Assembly: GCF_003014675.1 (NCBI RefSeq) | Contig: NZ_PYAU01000001.1 | Coordinates: forward strand, 62,001-126,000 | Source: Labedella gwakjiensis | Lineage (GTDB): Bacteria > Actinomycetota > Actinomycetes > Actinomycetales > Microbacteriaceae | Reading direction: 5' to 3' | Length of the DNA stretch: 64,000 nucleotides | Part shown: positions 29,210 to 36,916 of the stretch, one piece after another | Position numbering within the stretch: the stretch's first letter is position 1 | How the letters are laid out: each line of letters opens with the position of its first letter | Translations under genes and position numbers: made by a program | Notes under the pieces: generated by a model | Seen by the model: the letters and a program-made list of their open reading frames with translations, nothing else | What the model was told of the DNA's origin: nothing | The model's database searches: none

Positions 29210-29821
29210 TCAATGGACGATCGGTGCGTTCCACTTCCGGATCGCCGGCCGGCCGTGCTCGAACCCCAGCTCGCTGAGGGTCGATGTGGACAGGGCGAAG
29301 ATCGACCCGGCGTCGGGCGGGAGGGCCACCCAGGCGATCGCGATGGCGCGCAGCATGTGTCCGTGCGCGAAGAGGATCACGTCACCGTCCGGCAGCGCGG
29401 CGCGGGCCCGCCGGAGCACGGCGTCCGCCCGGCCGCGCAGGTCGTGCGCACTCTCCCCGGGGGTGGCGCCCGCCGGGACCCCGTCGCTCCAGAGGTTCCA
29501 CGGCCGGCCGAGCTCCGCACTGATGTCCGCCGTGGTCCGGCCCTCGTACGCGCCGTAATCCCACTCCGTGAGGTCGGGCTCGATCACGGGATCGGCGAAT
29601 CCGGCGAGTTCTGCCGTTCGTCGGGCGCGACCGAGCGGACTCGAGAGCACGAGGCCGAAGTCCGCCGGATCGAGCGCGCTCCGCAGGAGGGCGGCCTGCT
29701 GCTCCCCGATGTCCGTGAGGGGGAGGTCGGTCGTGCCCGTGTGCCGTCCGGATCGGCTCCATTCCGTCTCGCCGTGGCGGACGAGAACGATACGGCCGGT
29801 GGGTTCGGTGGAGTCAGTCAC
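29210..29821 (-). CDS. Histidine phosphatase (phosphoglycerate-mutase-like)
   Basis: 203-aa histidine phosphatase. The phospho-acceptor RHGE motif (LVRHGETEW, His16) is near the N-terminus, SSPLGRARRTAELAG carries the second Arg, EWDYGAYEGRTTADI the conserved Glu region, and FAHGHMLRAIAIAWV the second His. The length and the EWDYGAYEG motif fit broad-specificity phosphatases rather than glycolytic mutase. The start GTG 29821 has GGAGGG immediately upstream. Substrate unknown. Confidence 0.93.
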   Translation of the reverse strand: MTDSTEPTGRIVLVRHGETEWSRSGRHTGTTDLPLTDIGEQQAALLRSALDPADFGLVLSSPLGRARRTAELAGFADPVIEPDLTEWDYGAYEGRTTADISAELGRPWNLWSDGVPAGATPGESAHDLRGRADAVLRRARAALPDGDVILFAHGHMLRAIAIAWVALPPDAGSIFALSTSTLSELGFEHGRPAIRKWNAPIVH

Positions 29822-29985
29822 CCCTCCATCCTCCGGTACGAGAACGGACGGCGAGCACCATCTGCACGAATGCGCGGCCGCGTGCCTACCCTCTCTCGAG
29901 CCTGAGCGCCATCCCCGCGCACCGACGAGCGTCGACCGCGTGTGACCGCTAGCGTCGATCTGCACGAGCGAGACCGAGGAGTCAC

Positions 29986-30858
29986 ATGGCCGAGAAGAAG
30001 ATCCTGGGTCCCCCCGACCCCGACGACGTCGGCCCCCGCGGCGAACTGGAGAACGACCGACGCGTCGGCAATCAGGAGTTGACCGACTGGCGCACACCTC
30101 TCGGGCAGTTCGTCGCCGCGTTCGTCCACCGCATCAGTCATCTCCTCGGGCCCAACAAGACCCTCATCCTCCTCCTCGTCGTAGGGGCCGTGATCGCGTC
30201 GACGCTCACCTACATCGTGTCCGAGGTGTACGAGGCCGTGACGGAGACGGACGGGGTCGCGCTGCTCGATCAACCACTCCTCGACGCTTCCCTCGGGCTG
30301 CGCTCCCCCGGGCTCGACGCCGTCGCGACCGCGTACACCGACGTCGCCGGCAAGGTCGGGATGCCCGTCGTCGCCATCGCCTTCCTCCTGTTCCTGGCCA
30401 TCCGTCGGCGTTCGTGGACCCCGGTGATCCTCATCGTCGCCGCGGGTGCCGGATCCCTGCTCATGACCGTCGCGGGCAAGCAGCTGATCGGTCGGTCGCG
30501 ACCCGACCGGGTGGACGCCGTGCCGCCGTACGAGTACTCGCCGTCGTTCCCCTCCGGCCACACGCTGAACGCGACGGTCGTCGCCGGGATCGTGGCGTAC
30601 CTTCTGATCCTGCGTCAATCCACGGTCATCGCTCGCGTCCTCACCATCGGAGTCGCGGCCGTCTTCGTCGTGACGATCGGAATCAGTCGGGTGTTCCTCG
30701 GACACCACTGGTTCACGGACGTGCTCGCCGCCTGGATCCTCGGAGCGGCGTGGCTCGCCGTGGTCATCACCGCGCACCGGCTCTACCTCACAGCTCGCGA
30801 GCGCGACGCCCGAGGCACGGCCGACGCAACTCGTCAGTCGCGACGGGCAGCCCGGTAG
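29986..30858 (+). CDS. PAP2-family membrane phosphatase
   Basis: 290-aa membrane phosphatase with about six hydrophobic segments. The three PAP2 motifs are complete: KQLIGRSRPDR, the PSFPSGHTLNAT loop, and SRVFLGHHWFTDVLAAW with the catalytic His. Members hydrolyse phosphatidate or undecaprenyl-pyrophosphate on the outer face of the membrane. ATG 29986 with GAGGAG upstream; a TAGCGT hexamer at about 29950 suggests a short leader. Its 3' end overlaps the convergent gene ending at 30834 by 25 bp. Confidence 0.93.
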   Translation: MAEKKILGPPDPDDVGPRGELENDRRVGNQELTDWRTPLGQFVAAFVHRISHLLGPNKTLILLLVVGAVIASTLTYIVSEVYEAVTETDGVALLDQPLLDASLGLRSPGLDAVATAYTDVAGKVGMPVVAIAFLLFLAIRRRSWTPVILIVAAGAGSLLMTVAGKQLIGRSRPDRVDAVPPYEYSPSFPSGHTLNATVVAGIVAYLLILRQSTVIARVLTIGVAAVFVVTIGISRVFLGHHWFTDVLAAWILGAAWLAVVITAHRLYLTARERDARGTADATRQSRRAAR

Positions 30859-31604
30859 GAGCGCTTCCGCAGGGCGCGGGTCCAGGCGAAGGTTCCGGCA
30901 CCCGTCGGCGGGGACGAGAGCGGATCGAATCGCAGATCCGCGCGGTCGACGGCCGCACCGTCGGCGGCTGAGAGGGTCAGGGTCGCGAAGACCCGCCACG
31001 GTCCACGCGGCGTCGCCCAGAGCAGCTGCAGTATCCACGGCGTCCGACCCAGCTCCCGAGCCTGGCCGACCGTCGTCGCCGACGCCGGGGCGCCGGAGAC
31101 GGTGCGGGCACTCACGAGCACCGGTCCTCGCGTGGATCGATAGGGCATGACGGAGCCGAACGACGCACCCCAGGGCGAGAGCCGCACGGCGGGGACGAAG
31201 CGTCCCAGCCCGCCCGATCCCGCGACCGTCGCGAGGAGGACGTCACCCGATGCGGGAACACCGAGACGCGCGGTGTCGAGGGCCTGACGGAAGGCGAGAC
31301 CCCAGACGTCCGGAACCGGGACGGGGACGCCGATGCCTCGCGACAGCCGTGCCTCGACCCGACCGGGGGCGGTCGCGTCGATCCACGCGATGCCGCTCGG
31401 CTCCACCTCCGGATGCGCAGGTCCCGTCGACTCGATCCGTCCCTCCAGTACGATGCCGGTCCGGTGGATCGGGCGAGGAGACCGGAGGCGGCGGAGAGCG
31501 CCAGTCAGGACACCGAGCACCGCCCCGACGAGTCTCGCGGGAAGGACGGCGATCGCCTCACCGAGACGGCGACGACGGGATCCGCGGTGCGCGGGAGCCG
31601 TCAC
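30834..31604 (-). CDS. Hypothetical protein, possible catalase-like fold
   Basis: 256-aa protein starting at GTG 31604, which overlaps the aldo/keto-reductase TGA by 4 bp (GTGA). After a basic N-terminus and a weak hydrophobic stretch (IAVLPARLVGAVLGVLTGAL) comes GRVEARLSRGIGVPVPVPDVWGLAFR. This resembles the R-x-S...G...PDxxG(L/F)A(L/F)R core of catalase-superfamily proteins, and LLATVAGSGG follows. A heme-ligand Tyr is not evident, so enzymatic catalase activity is not supported. The assignment is tentative; it could also be an unrelated hypothetical. Confidence 0.6.
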   Translation of the reverse strand: MTAPAHRGSRRRRLGEAIAVLPARLVGAVLGVLTGALRRLRSPRPIHRTGIVLEGRIESTGPAHPEVEPSGIAWIDATAPGRVEARLSRGIGVPVPVPDVWGLAFRQALDTARLGVPASGDVLLATVAGSGGLGRFVPAVRLSPWGASFGSVMPYRSTRGPVLVSARTVSGAPASATTVGQARELGRTPWILQLLWATPRGPWRVFATLTLSAADGAAVDRADLRFDPLSSPPTGAGTFAWTRALRKRSYRAARRD

Positions 31605-32647
31605 GACCCGAGAGTGCCCTCGCGCGCACCCTTCCAGAGGTCCACGCCACCATCGGTCGCGAAGCGGTCGATCTCGGTGAGTTCGTCGCTCGTGAAGTCC
31701 AGGTTGTCGAGCGCCCCGACGTTCTGCTCGAGCTGCTCGACCGACGAGGCCCCGATGACGAGAGAGGTGACGCGCTCGTCGCGGAGAGCCCACGCGAGGG
31801 CGAGCTGCGAGAGCGACTGACCCCGACGCTCGGCGATGTCGTTGAGGGCGCGCACGTTGGCGAGCACCTCATCCGTGAGCCAGGACGTGTCGAAGGACGT
31901 CCCCTTCGAGGCACGCGAGCCCTCCGGCACGCCGTCGAGGTACTTCGGCGTCAGGAGCCCCTGCGCGAGCGCGGTGAACCCGATCACACCGGCGCCCACC
32001 TCGGCTGCGGCGTCGAGGAGCCCCTCCGTCTCGATCCAGCGGTTCAGCATGGAATAGGACGGCTGGTGGATGAGCAGTGGCGTCCCGAGTTCGCGCAGCA
32101 GTCCAGCGATCGTGCGGGTGTCCTCCGCGCCGTACGAGGAGATGCCCACGTACAGTGCCTTCCCCTGCCGGACGGCGGTGTCGAGTGCGGCGGCCGTCTC
32201 CTCGAGCGGAGTCGAGGGGTCGAATCGGTGGGAGTAGAAGATGTCGACATAGTCGAGACCCAGCCGTTCGAGCGACTGGTCGAGGGACGCGAGCATGTAC
32301 TTTCGTCCGCCACCGCCCTGGCCGTAGGGCCCCGGCCACATGTCCCAGCCGGCTTTCGAGGAGATGACGAGCTCGTCGCGGTAGGCGGCGAAGTCCTCGG
32401 CGAGGATGCGGCCGACGTTCCGCTCGGCCGACCCGTAGGGCGGACCATAGTTGTTCGCCAGGTCGAAGTGGGTGATGCCGAGGTCGAAGGCCCGACGCAC
32501 GATGGCCCGCTGCGTTTCGAGGGGCCGGTCGTCGCCGAAGTTGTGCCAGAACCCGAGGGAGAGGAGCGGCAGATCGAGACCGGATCGTCCCGTCCGTCGG
32601 TACTGCATCGAGCCGTCGTAGCGGGCGTGGTCGGCGACGTAAGACAT
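31601..32647 (-). CDS. Aldo/keto reductase (YghZ / L-glyceraldehyde-3-phosphate reductase type)
   Basis: 348-aa NADPH-dependent reductase of the AKR14/YghZ type: the SLGFWHNFGDD start and the long YGPPYGSAERNVGRIL segment are specific to this subgroup. Tetrad residues are Asp62, Tyr67, Lys98 and His139 (IFYSHR). YghZ reduces L-glyceraldehyde-3-phosphate and methylglyoxal; the physiological substrate here is inferred. The ATG at 32647 has AGGA upstream. Overlaps the downstream hypothetical gene by 4 bp. Confidence 0.92.
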   Translation of the reverse strand: MSYVADHARYDGSMQYRRTGRSGLDLPLLSLGFWHNFGDDRPLETQRAIVRRAFDLGITHFDLANNYGPPYGSAERNVGRILAEDFAAYRDELVISSKAGWDMWPGPYGQGGGGRKYMLASLDQSLERLGLDYVDIFYSHRFDPSTPLEETAAALDTAVRQGKALYVGISSYGAEDTRTIAGLLRELGTPLLIHQPSYSMLNRWIETEGLLDAAAEVGAGVIGFTALAQGLLTPKYLDGVPEGSRASKGTSFDTSWLTDEVLANVRALNDIAERRGQSLSQLALAWALRDERVTSLVIGASSVEQLEQNVGALDNLDFTSDELTEIDRFATDGGVDLWKGAREGTLGS

Positions 32648-32854
32648 CGTGGTCCTTCCGGATCGAGTGGGGCGACGCGATCCGTTCCATCGGCTCCGTC
32701 GCTCTGCGCCCTCCTACTCTGACGGTCGACGAGCCCTCGCGTCCAGCCGACACGGCATCTGACGGCTTGCGCGCCGACGTCGCCCTGTAAAGGGCCAGGT
32801 ACGACGAGGTCGACGAGGCTATCGTCGGGCTCACGACCTCTTCGAAGGAGAACA

Positions 32855-33724
32855 ATGAGAACCCGTACCATCGGCAACCGCTCCGTCAGCGCCATCGGTC
32901 TCGGCGGCATGCCCATGTCGATCGAGGGACGCCCCGACCGCGAGCGCTCCATCGCCACGATCCACGCGGCGATCGACGCCGGCATCACCTTCATCGACAC
33001 CGCCGACTCCTACCACCGCGACGCCGGCGAGGTGGGACACAACGAGGAGCTCATCGCCGAGGCCCTCGCGAGCTACGGCCGCGACACCTCTCACATCCTC
33101 GTCGCCACCAAGGGCGGCCACCTGCGGCCCGGCGACGGCTCGTGGACGCTGAACGGACACCCCGAGTACCTCGTCGAGGCGGCCAAGGCCTCGCTCGCGC
33201 GCCTCGGTGGCGACGCGATCGGGCTGTACCAGTTCCACCGTCCGGACCCCGAGGTGCCCTACGCCGACTCGATCGGAGCCCTCGTGCAGCTGCTCGACGA
33301 CGGCATCATCGAGCAGGCCGGAATCTCGAACGCGACCGTCGAGCAGATCGACGAGGCGCACTCGATCCTCGGAGGGAAGCTCGTCTCGGTGCAGAACCAG
33401 TTCTCGCCGCGGTTCCTGTCGAGCCGTTCCGAGCTCGAACACAGCGCGGCCCTCGGCCTCGCGTTCCTGCCGTGGAGCCCGCTCGGAGGCATCTCGAACG
33501 CCGCCGAGCTGGCCGACCACCACGCAGCGTTCGCCGAGGTCGCCGACCGCCACGGCGTGAGCCCGCAGCAGGTGACGCTCGCGTGGGAGCTGTCGATCGC
33601 CTCCACCGTGGTTCCGATCCCCGGCTCGTCGCGCCCGGCATCGATCACCGACAGTGCGGCAGCCGCCGAGCTCGAGCTCTCGGCTGACGACATCGCGACG
33701 ATCGAGGCGTCCCTCGTCTCCTGA
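32855..33724 (+). CDS. Aldo/keto reductase
   Basis: 289-aa aldo/keto reductase with Asp48 (FIDTADSY), Tyr53, Lys86 (VATKGG) and His128 (YQFHRP). The SAIGLGGMPMS N-terminus and QNQFSPRF/WSPLGG segments match oxidoreductases related to YajO/pyridoxal reductase. ATG 32855 with AAGGAG 6 nt upstream. A TATCGT hexamer near 32820 may be its -10, giving a short leader. Divergent from the YghZ-type gene; the two are paralogues of different subfamilies, so recent duplication is unlikely. Confidence 0.9.
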   Translation: MRTRTIGNRSVSAIGLGGMPMSIEGRPDRERSIATIHAAIDAGITFIDTADSYHRDAGEVGHNEELIAEALASYGRDTSHILVATKGGHLRPGDGSWTLNGHPEYLVEAAKASLARLGGDAIGLYQFHRPDPEVPYADSIGALVQLLDDGIIEQAGISNATVEQIDEAHSILGGKLVSVQNQFSPRFLSSRSELEHSAALGLAFLPWSPLGGISNAAELADHHAAFAEVADRHGVSPQQVTLAWELSIASTVVPIPGSSRPASITDSAAAAELELSADDIATIEASLVS

Positions 33725-33739
33725 TCCGTCGCACCACCC

Positions 33740-33782
33740 GCTGCACGCCCGCCGCACCTTCGATGTGCAGCGGGCGTGCAGC
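33740..33782. terminator. Hairpin after the aldo/keto reductase gene
   Basis: GCTGCACGCCCG (33740-33751) pairs perfectly with CGGGCGTGCAGC (33771-33782). A competing stem CCGCTGCAC/GTGCAGCGG overlaps it, so two exclusive folds are possible. It lies just after the stop at 33724. Confidence 0.65.
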
Positions 33783-33830
33783 GCGTCGGCGTAGCGTGAC
33801 CCTCATCCAGGACGCCAGGAAAGGCAGACC

Positions 33831-34316
33831 ATGACCGAGGACCTGTCCACCATTCCGATCACCACGATCGACGGAGCAACCACGACGCTTTCGGAGTTCG
33901 CTCCCGTCAAGCTCATCGTCAACGTGGCGTCGCGCTGCGGACTCGCTCCGCAGTACGAGAAGCTCGAAGCCCTCCAGAAGACCTACGGTGACCGCGGATT
34001 CACGGTGCTCGGATTCCCCAGCAACCAGTTCCTGCAGGAACTCTCGGACACCGAGAAGATCAAGGAGTACTGCTCCATGACGTGGGGCGTCACGTTCCCG
34101 ATGTTCGACAAGGTGAAGGTGAACGGCCGCTCGGCCCACCCTCTCTACGACGCCCTCAAGAAGACGCCGGACGCGAACGGGAAGGCTGGTCGCGTGACCT
34201 GGAACTTCGAGAAGTTCCTCGTGACCGCCGATGGCACCGTGCACCGCTTCCGCCCCTCGACGGAGCCGGACGACCCTCAGATCGTGGCACTCATCGAGGC
34301 ATCGCTGCCGGCGTGA
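33831..34316 (+). CDS. Glutathione peroxidase family (probable thioredoxin peroxidase)
   Basis: 161-aa peroxidase with peroxidatic Cys36 (VASRCGLAPQYEKL), Gln66 and Trp124/Asn125 (WNFEKF) completing the tetrad. The usual PCNQF Cys is Ser64 here, but Cys81 (EYCSMTWGVTFPMF) sits where the resolving Cys of yeast Gpx3 lies. This supports a thioredoxin-dependent mechanism that reduces hydroperoxides in the cytoplasm. ATG 33831 with AGGAAAGG upstream. Monocistronic. Confidence 0.94.
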   Translation: MTEDLSTIPITTIDGATTTLSEFAPVKLIVNVASRCGLAPQYEKLEALQKTYGDRGFTVLGFPSNQFLQELSDTEKIKEYCSMTWGVTFPMFDKVKVNGRSAHPLYDALKKTPDANGKAGRVTWNFEKFLVTADGTVHRFRPSTEPDDPQIVALIEASLPA

Positions 34317-34342
34317 GCGACGGCTGAGCCCCTTGGGGCAGG

Positions 34343-34522
34343 TCAGGCCGCGAGCGAGTGCTGGCGCGCGACGACGACCTCGAGTTCGTCGTCGATGGTG
34401 ACCCAGTCGCACTCGTCGCTCGCGCAGCGGGTGACCTCGACGGGTGCGTCGATACCGGGCCAGGAGGCGAGACCCGCGCTCATCGTGTCCTCGCCGCATT
34501 CGGGGCAGTTCCTGATGTCCAT
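34343..34522 (-). CDS. Small zinc-ribbon-like protein (59 aa)
   Basis: 59-aa acidic protein with four cysteines arranged as C6-x2-C9 (NCPECGED) and C33-x4-C38 (RCASDECDW), suggesting a zinc ribbon. The start is ATG 34522, because TACCGT ends 6 nt before it (leaderless). A longer frame exists upstream but without meaning. Function unknown. A short GCCCC/GGGGC hairpin (34328-34339) separates it from the convergent peroxidase gene. Confidence 0.72.
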   Translation of the reverse strand: MDIRNCPECGEDTMSAGLASWPGIDAPVEVTRCASDECDWVTIDDELEVVVARQHSLAA

Positions 34523-34643
34523 GGCTCCACGGTAGAACCGACCACCGACATCGGCCGCAGCCGCCCCGGTGCGCCGTCGGATCGTCTTCCCCAGGGCGCC
34601 ACAACCCCGAGCACGTGAGCCGACCGACGGGCACAATGGACCC

Positions 34644-35657
34644 ATGCTCGCCGTCGACGCCCTCAATGAGATCGGGTTCTGGCTGGAGCGGTCCTCGGCC
34701 CCGTCGTTCAAGGTGGCCGCGTTCCGCAAGGCCGCCGCGATCATCGGGCCGCTCTCCGAGAAGGAGCTCGCCGACCGCGCCACCTCCGGGCGGCTGAGGA
34801 ACATGAAGGGCATCGGCGGACGGACAGCCGAGGTCATCACGCAAGCCGTAGTCGGGGACGTCCCCGACTACCTCGCCGACCTCCGCGCGCGCAACACCGA
34901 GCCGCTCGCCTCGGGCGGAGCCGAGCTCCTCGCGGCCCTCCGTGGCGACCTCCACGCGCACAGCGAGTGGTCCGACGGCGGCTCCACGATCGAGCAGCTG
35001 CTCCACGGCGCGGCGATGCTGGGCCGCGAGTACATCGCCCTCACCGATCACTCGCCGAACCTGACGATCGCGAACGGCCTCAGCGTCGAGAGGCTGAGCG
35101 AGCAACTCGATGTGATCGACGGGCTCAACGCCGCCGGAGGACCCGTCCGACTCCTCGCGGGCATCGAGGTCGACATCCTCGAATCGGGCGAGCTCGACCA
35201 GACGCCCGAGATGCTCGACCGCCTCGACATCGTCGTCGCGAGCGTGCATTCGAAGCTGCGCGCCGACCGCGCGACCATGACGGAGCGCATGCTCGGAGCG
35301 ATCCGCACGCCGCGGACGAACATCCTCGGCCACTGCACCGGGCGGCTCGTGCAGGGATCCCGCGGGACGCGACCGCCATCCGAGTTCGACGCCGAGGCCG
35401 TCTTCGCCGCGTGCGCGCAGAACGACGTGGCGGTCGAGATCAACTCGCGCCCCGAACGCCAGGACCCGCCTGACGACCTCATCGCCCTCGCACTCGAGGC
35501 CGGCTGCCTCTTCAGTATCGACACGGACGCCCACGCGCCGGGACAGCTCGACTACCTCGCCTACGGCGCCGAGCGGGCCGAGCGGGTGGGCGTACCCGCC
35601 GACCGCATCATCACGACGTGGCCGGCGGATCGTCTCGTGGAGTGGGCGCGGGGCTGA
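34644..35657 (+). CDS. PHP-domain protein with N-terminal helix-hairpin-helix region
   Basis: 337-aa protein. Residues 1-90 resemble the Pol-beta-type 8-kDa/HhH segment (SFKVAAFRKAAAII, MKGIGGRTAEVITQAV). Residues about 105-330 form a PHP metal-dependent phosphoesterase domain with metal motifs DLHAHSEWSDG, ALTDHSPN, VASVHSK, LGHCTGR and DTDAHAPGQL. The Pol X catalytic domain that normally lies between them is absent. This looks like a stand-alone remnant of PolX architecture, possibly a DNA 3'-phosphoesterase. The start ATG 34644 follows CACAAT by 6 nt (leaderless). Confidence 0.87.
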   Translation: MLAVDALNEIGFWLERSSAPSFKVAAFRKAAAIIGPLSEKELADRATSGRLRNMKGIGGRTAEVITQAVVGDVPDYLADLRARNTEPLASGGAELLAALRGDLHAHSEWSDGGSTIEQLLHGAAMLGREYIALTDHSPNLTIANGLSVERLSEQLDVIDGLNAAGGPVRLLAGIEVDILESGELDQTPEMLDRLDIVVASVHSKLRADRATMTERMLGAIRTPRTNILGHCTGRLVQGSRGTRPPSEFDAEAVFAACAQNDVAVEINSRPERQDPPDDLIALALEAGCLFSIDTDAHAPGQLDYLAYGAERAERVGVPADRIITTWPADRLVEWARG

Positions 35658-35667
35658 CGAGCGTCCG

Positions 35668-36282
35668 TCAGGCGGGGGCGACGGGTTGTCGCAGGATCGT
35701 ACGCAATCGCGCCGGTTCGACCCGCCTCGGATCGCTGAGATAGATCTCGTGATGGCGTCCGGTCGGTCGGAGCCCGTGTTCGGGCAGGAAGCGGTCGTGC
35801 AGCGCCGCGAGAGTCGGCGCCTCGTCGTCGTACGAGCCGACGTGAAGGGTCTGCACGCACTGTCCCTCGTCGAGGCACGCCAGTCGGACGTCACCGATGC
35901 GCGCTGGGGCCTTCTTCCGCGCCACGGACGCGACCGCTTCGGCGAACATCGTCGGCGACACGGTGTCCGGGACGAGGATCATCGCGGCCCAGTTCCATCG
36001 CGCCTTGTCACGGGCCGTGGTGAAGGACGCCATGTCGTCGGCCCACCAGAGGGCCTCGAGCGGCATGACCACGTGATCCTCGCCGGTGGCGCTGCGCACG
36101 CCGAACTTGAGGGCGTAGGCCACGGGGTACAGCGCGGCGAGCGCGGCAGCGTACGATTCTGACGTGTTCGGGTCGCCCGCGCCCTCCACTCTCAGGTAGG
36201 TCATCGGCGGCACGTCGAGCAGGCGGAACTCTCCGGACCTCGCCCGATATGCGTCGAGAGTCCTCTTCCGATCGATCGCCAT
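35668..36282 (-). CDS. GyrI-like small-molecule-binding protein
   Basis: 204-aa protein of the GyrI-like (SOUL/BacM-type) small-molecule-binding fold. It has an N-terminal FRLLDVPPMTYLRVEGAGDP strand, MPLEALWWADDMASF in the middle and a C-terminal EIYLSDPRRVEPARLRTILR stretch that is diagnostic for the family. Members bind small ligands or hydrolyse certain esters. It starts at ATG 36282, 11 bp after the GNAT gene on the same strand, so co-transcription is likely. Confidence 0.85.
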   Translation of the reverse strand: MAIDRKRTLDAYRARSGEFRLLDVPPMTYLRVEGAGDPNTSESYAAALAALYPVAYALKFGVRSATGEDHVVMPLEALWWADDMASFTTARDKARWNWAAMILVPDTVSPTMFAEAVASVARKKAPARIGDVRLACLDEGQCVQTLHVGSYDDEAPTLAALHDRFLPEHGLRPTGRHHEIYLSDPRRVEPARLRTILRQPVAPA

Positions 36283-36293
36283 GGCGGATCCCG

Positions 36294-36866
36294 TCAGTCG
36301 AGGGCGAGCCTCATGAGCACGCGGGGGAAGCCGTTCAGGACGCTCGTCGTGTCGGCTGCCTTCTCGAAGCCGGCGGCTTCGAAGAGCGCTCGCGTACCCA
36401 CGTAGGCCATCGTCAGGTCCACCCTCTTCCCGCCGTTGTCCACCGGGTAGCCCTCGATCGCCGGGGCGCCGTGGGAGCGGGCGACGTCGACGGCTCCCGC
36501 CAGCAGGTGATGCGCGATCCCGCGGCCCCGGTGGCCCGGTCGCACACGGACGCACCAGAGCGACCACACGTCGAGATCGTCGACGCGCGGGATCTTCCGA
36601 TTGCGGTCGAACGTGGTGTCCGCCCTCGGGTGCACGCCCGCCCAACCGACCACCTCATCGCCGTCGTAGGCGAGGACGCCGGGAGGAGGATCCTCGGCGA
36701 CGAGCTTCTCGACGAGACGGCCGCGTTCCGGTCCGACGAGCGTCCGGTTGAGTGTCGATGGAATGCGATAGCTGAGGCACCAGCAGACGTTCGCGTCGGG
36801 CCGCTTCGGACCCACCATCGTCTTCACGTCGTCGAACACCGTGGCCGGCCGCACCTCGATCGCCAT
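36294..36866 (-). CDS. GNAT N-acetyltransferase
   Basis: 190-aa GNAT acetyltransferase. The acetyl-CoA site is WCVRVRPGHRGRGIAHHLL (R/Q-x-x-G-x-G/A). The N-terminal PDANVCWCLSYR contains a Cys pair seen in a subgroup of actinobacterial acetyltransferases. Probably acetylates a small molecule. ATG 36866; CATCGT ends 6 nt upstream and TGAGGTC is adjacent, so either a leaderless or a weak SD start is possible. Co-directional with the GyrI-like gene. Confidence 0.9.
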   Translation of the reverse strand: MAIEVRPATVFDDVKTMVGPKRPDANVCWCLSYRIPSTLNRTLVGPERGRLVEKLVAEDPPPGVLAYDGDEVVGWAGVHPRADTTFDRNRKIPRVDDLDVWSLWCVRVRPGHRGRGIAHHLLAGAVDVARSHGAPAIEGYPVDNGGKRVDLTMAYVGTRALFEAAGFEKAADTTSVLNGFPRVLMRLALD

Positions 36867-36916
36867 GACCTCACGATGCCATCGTCCACCGACACGGGCA
36901 AGGAACGGCCGGAGAT

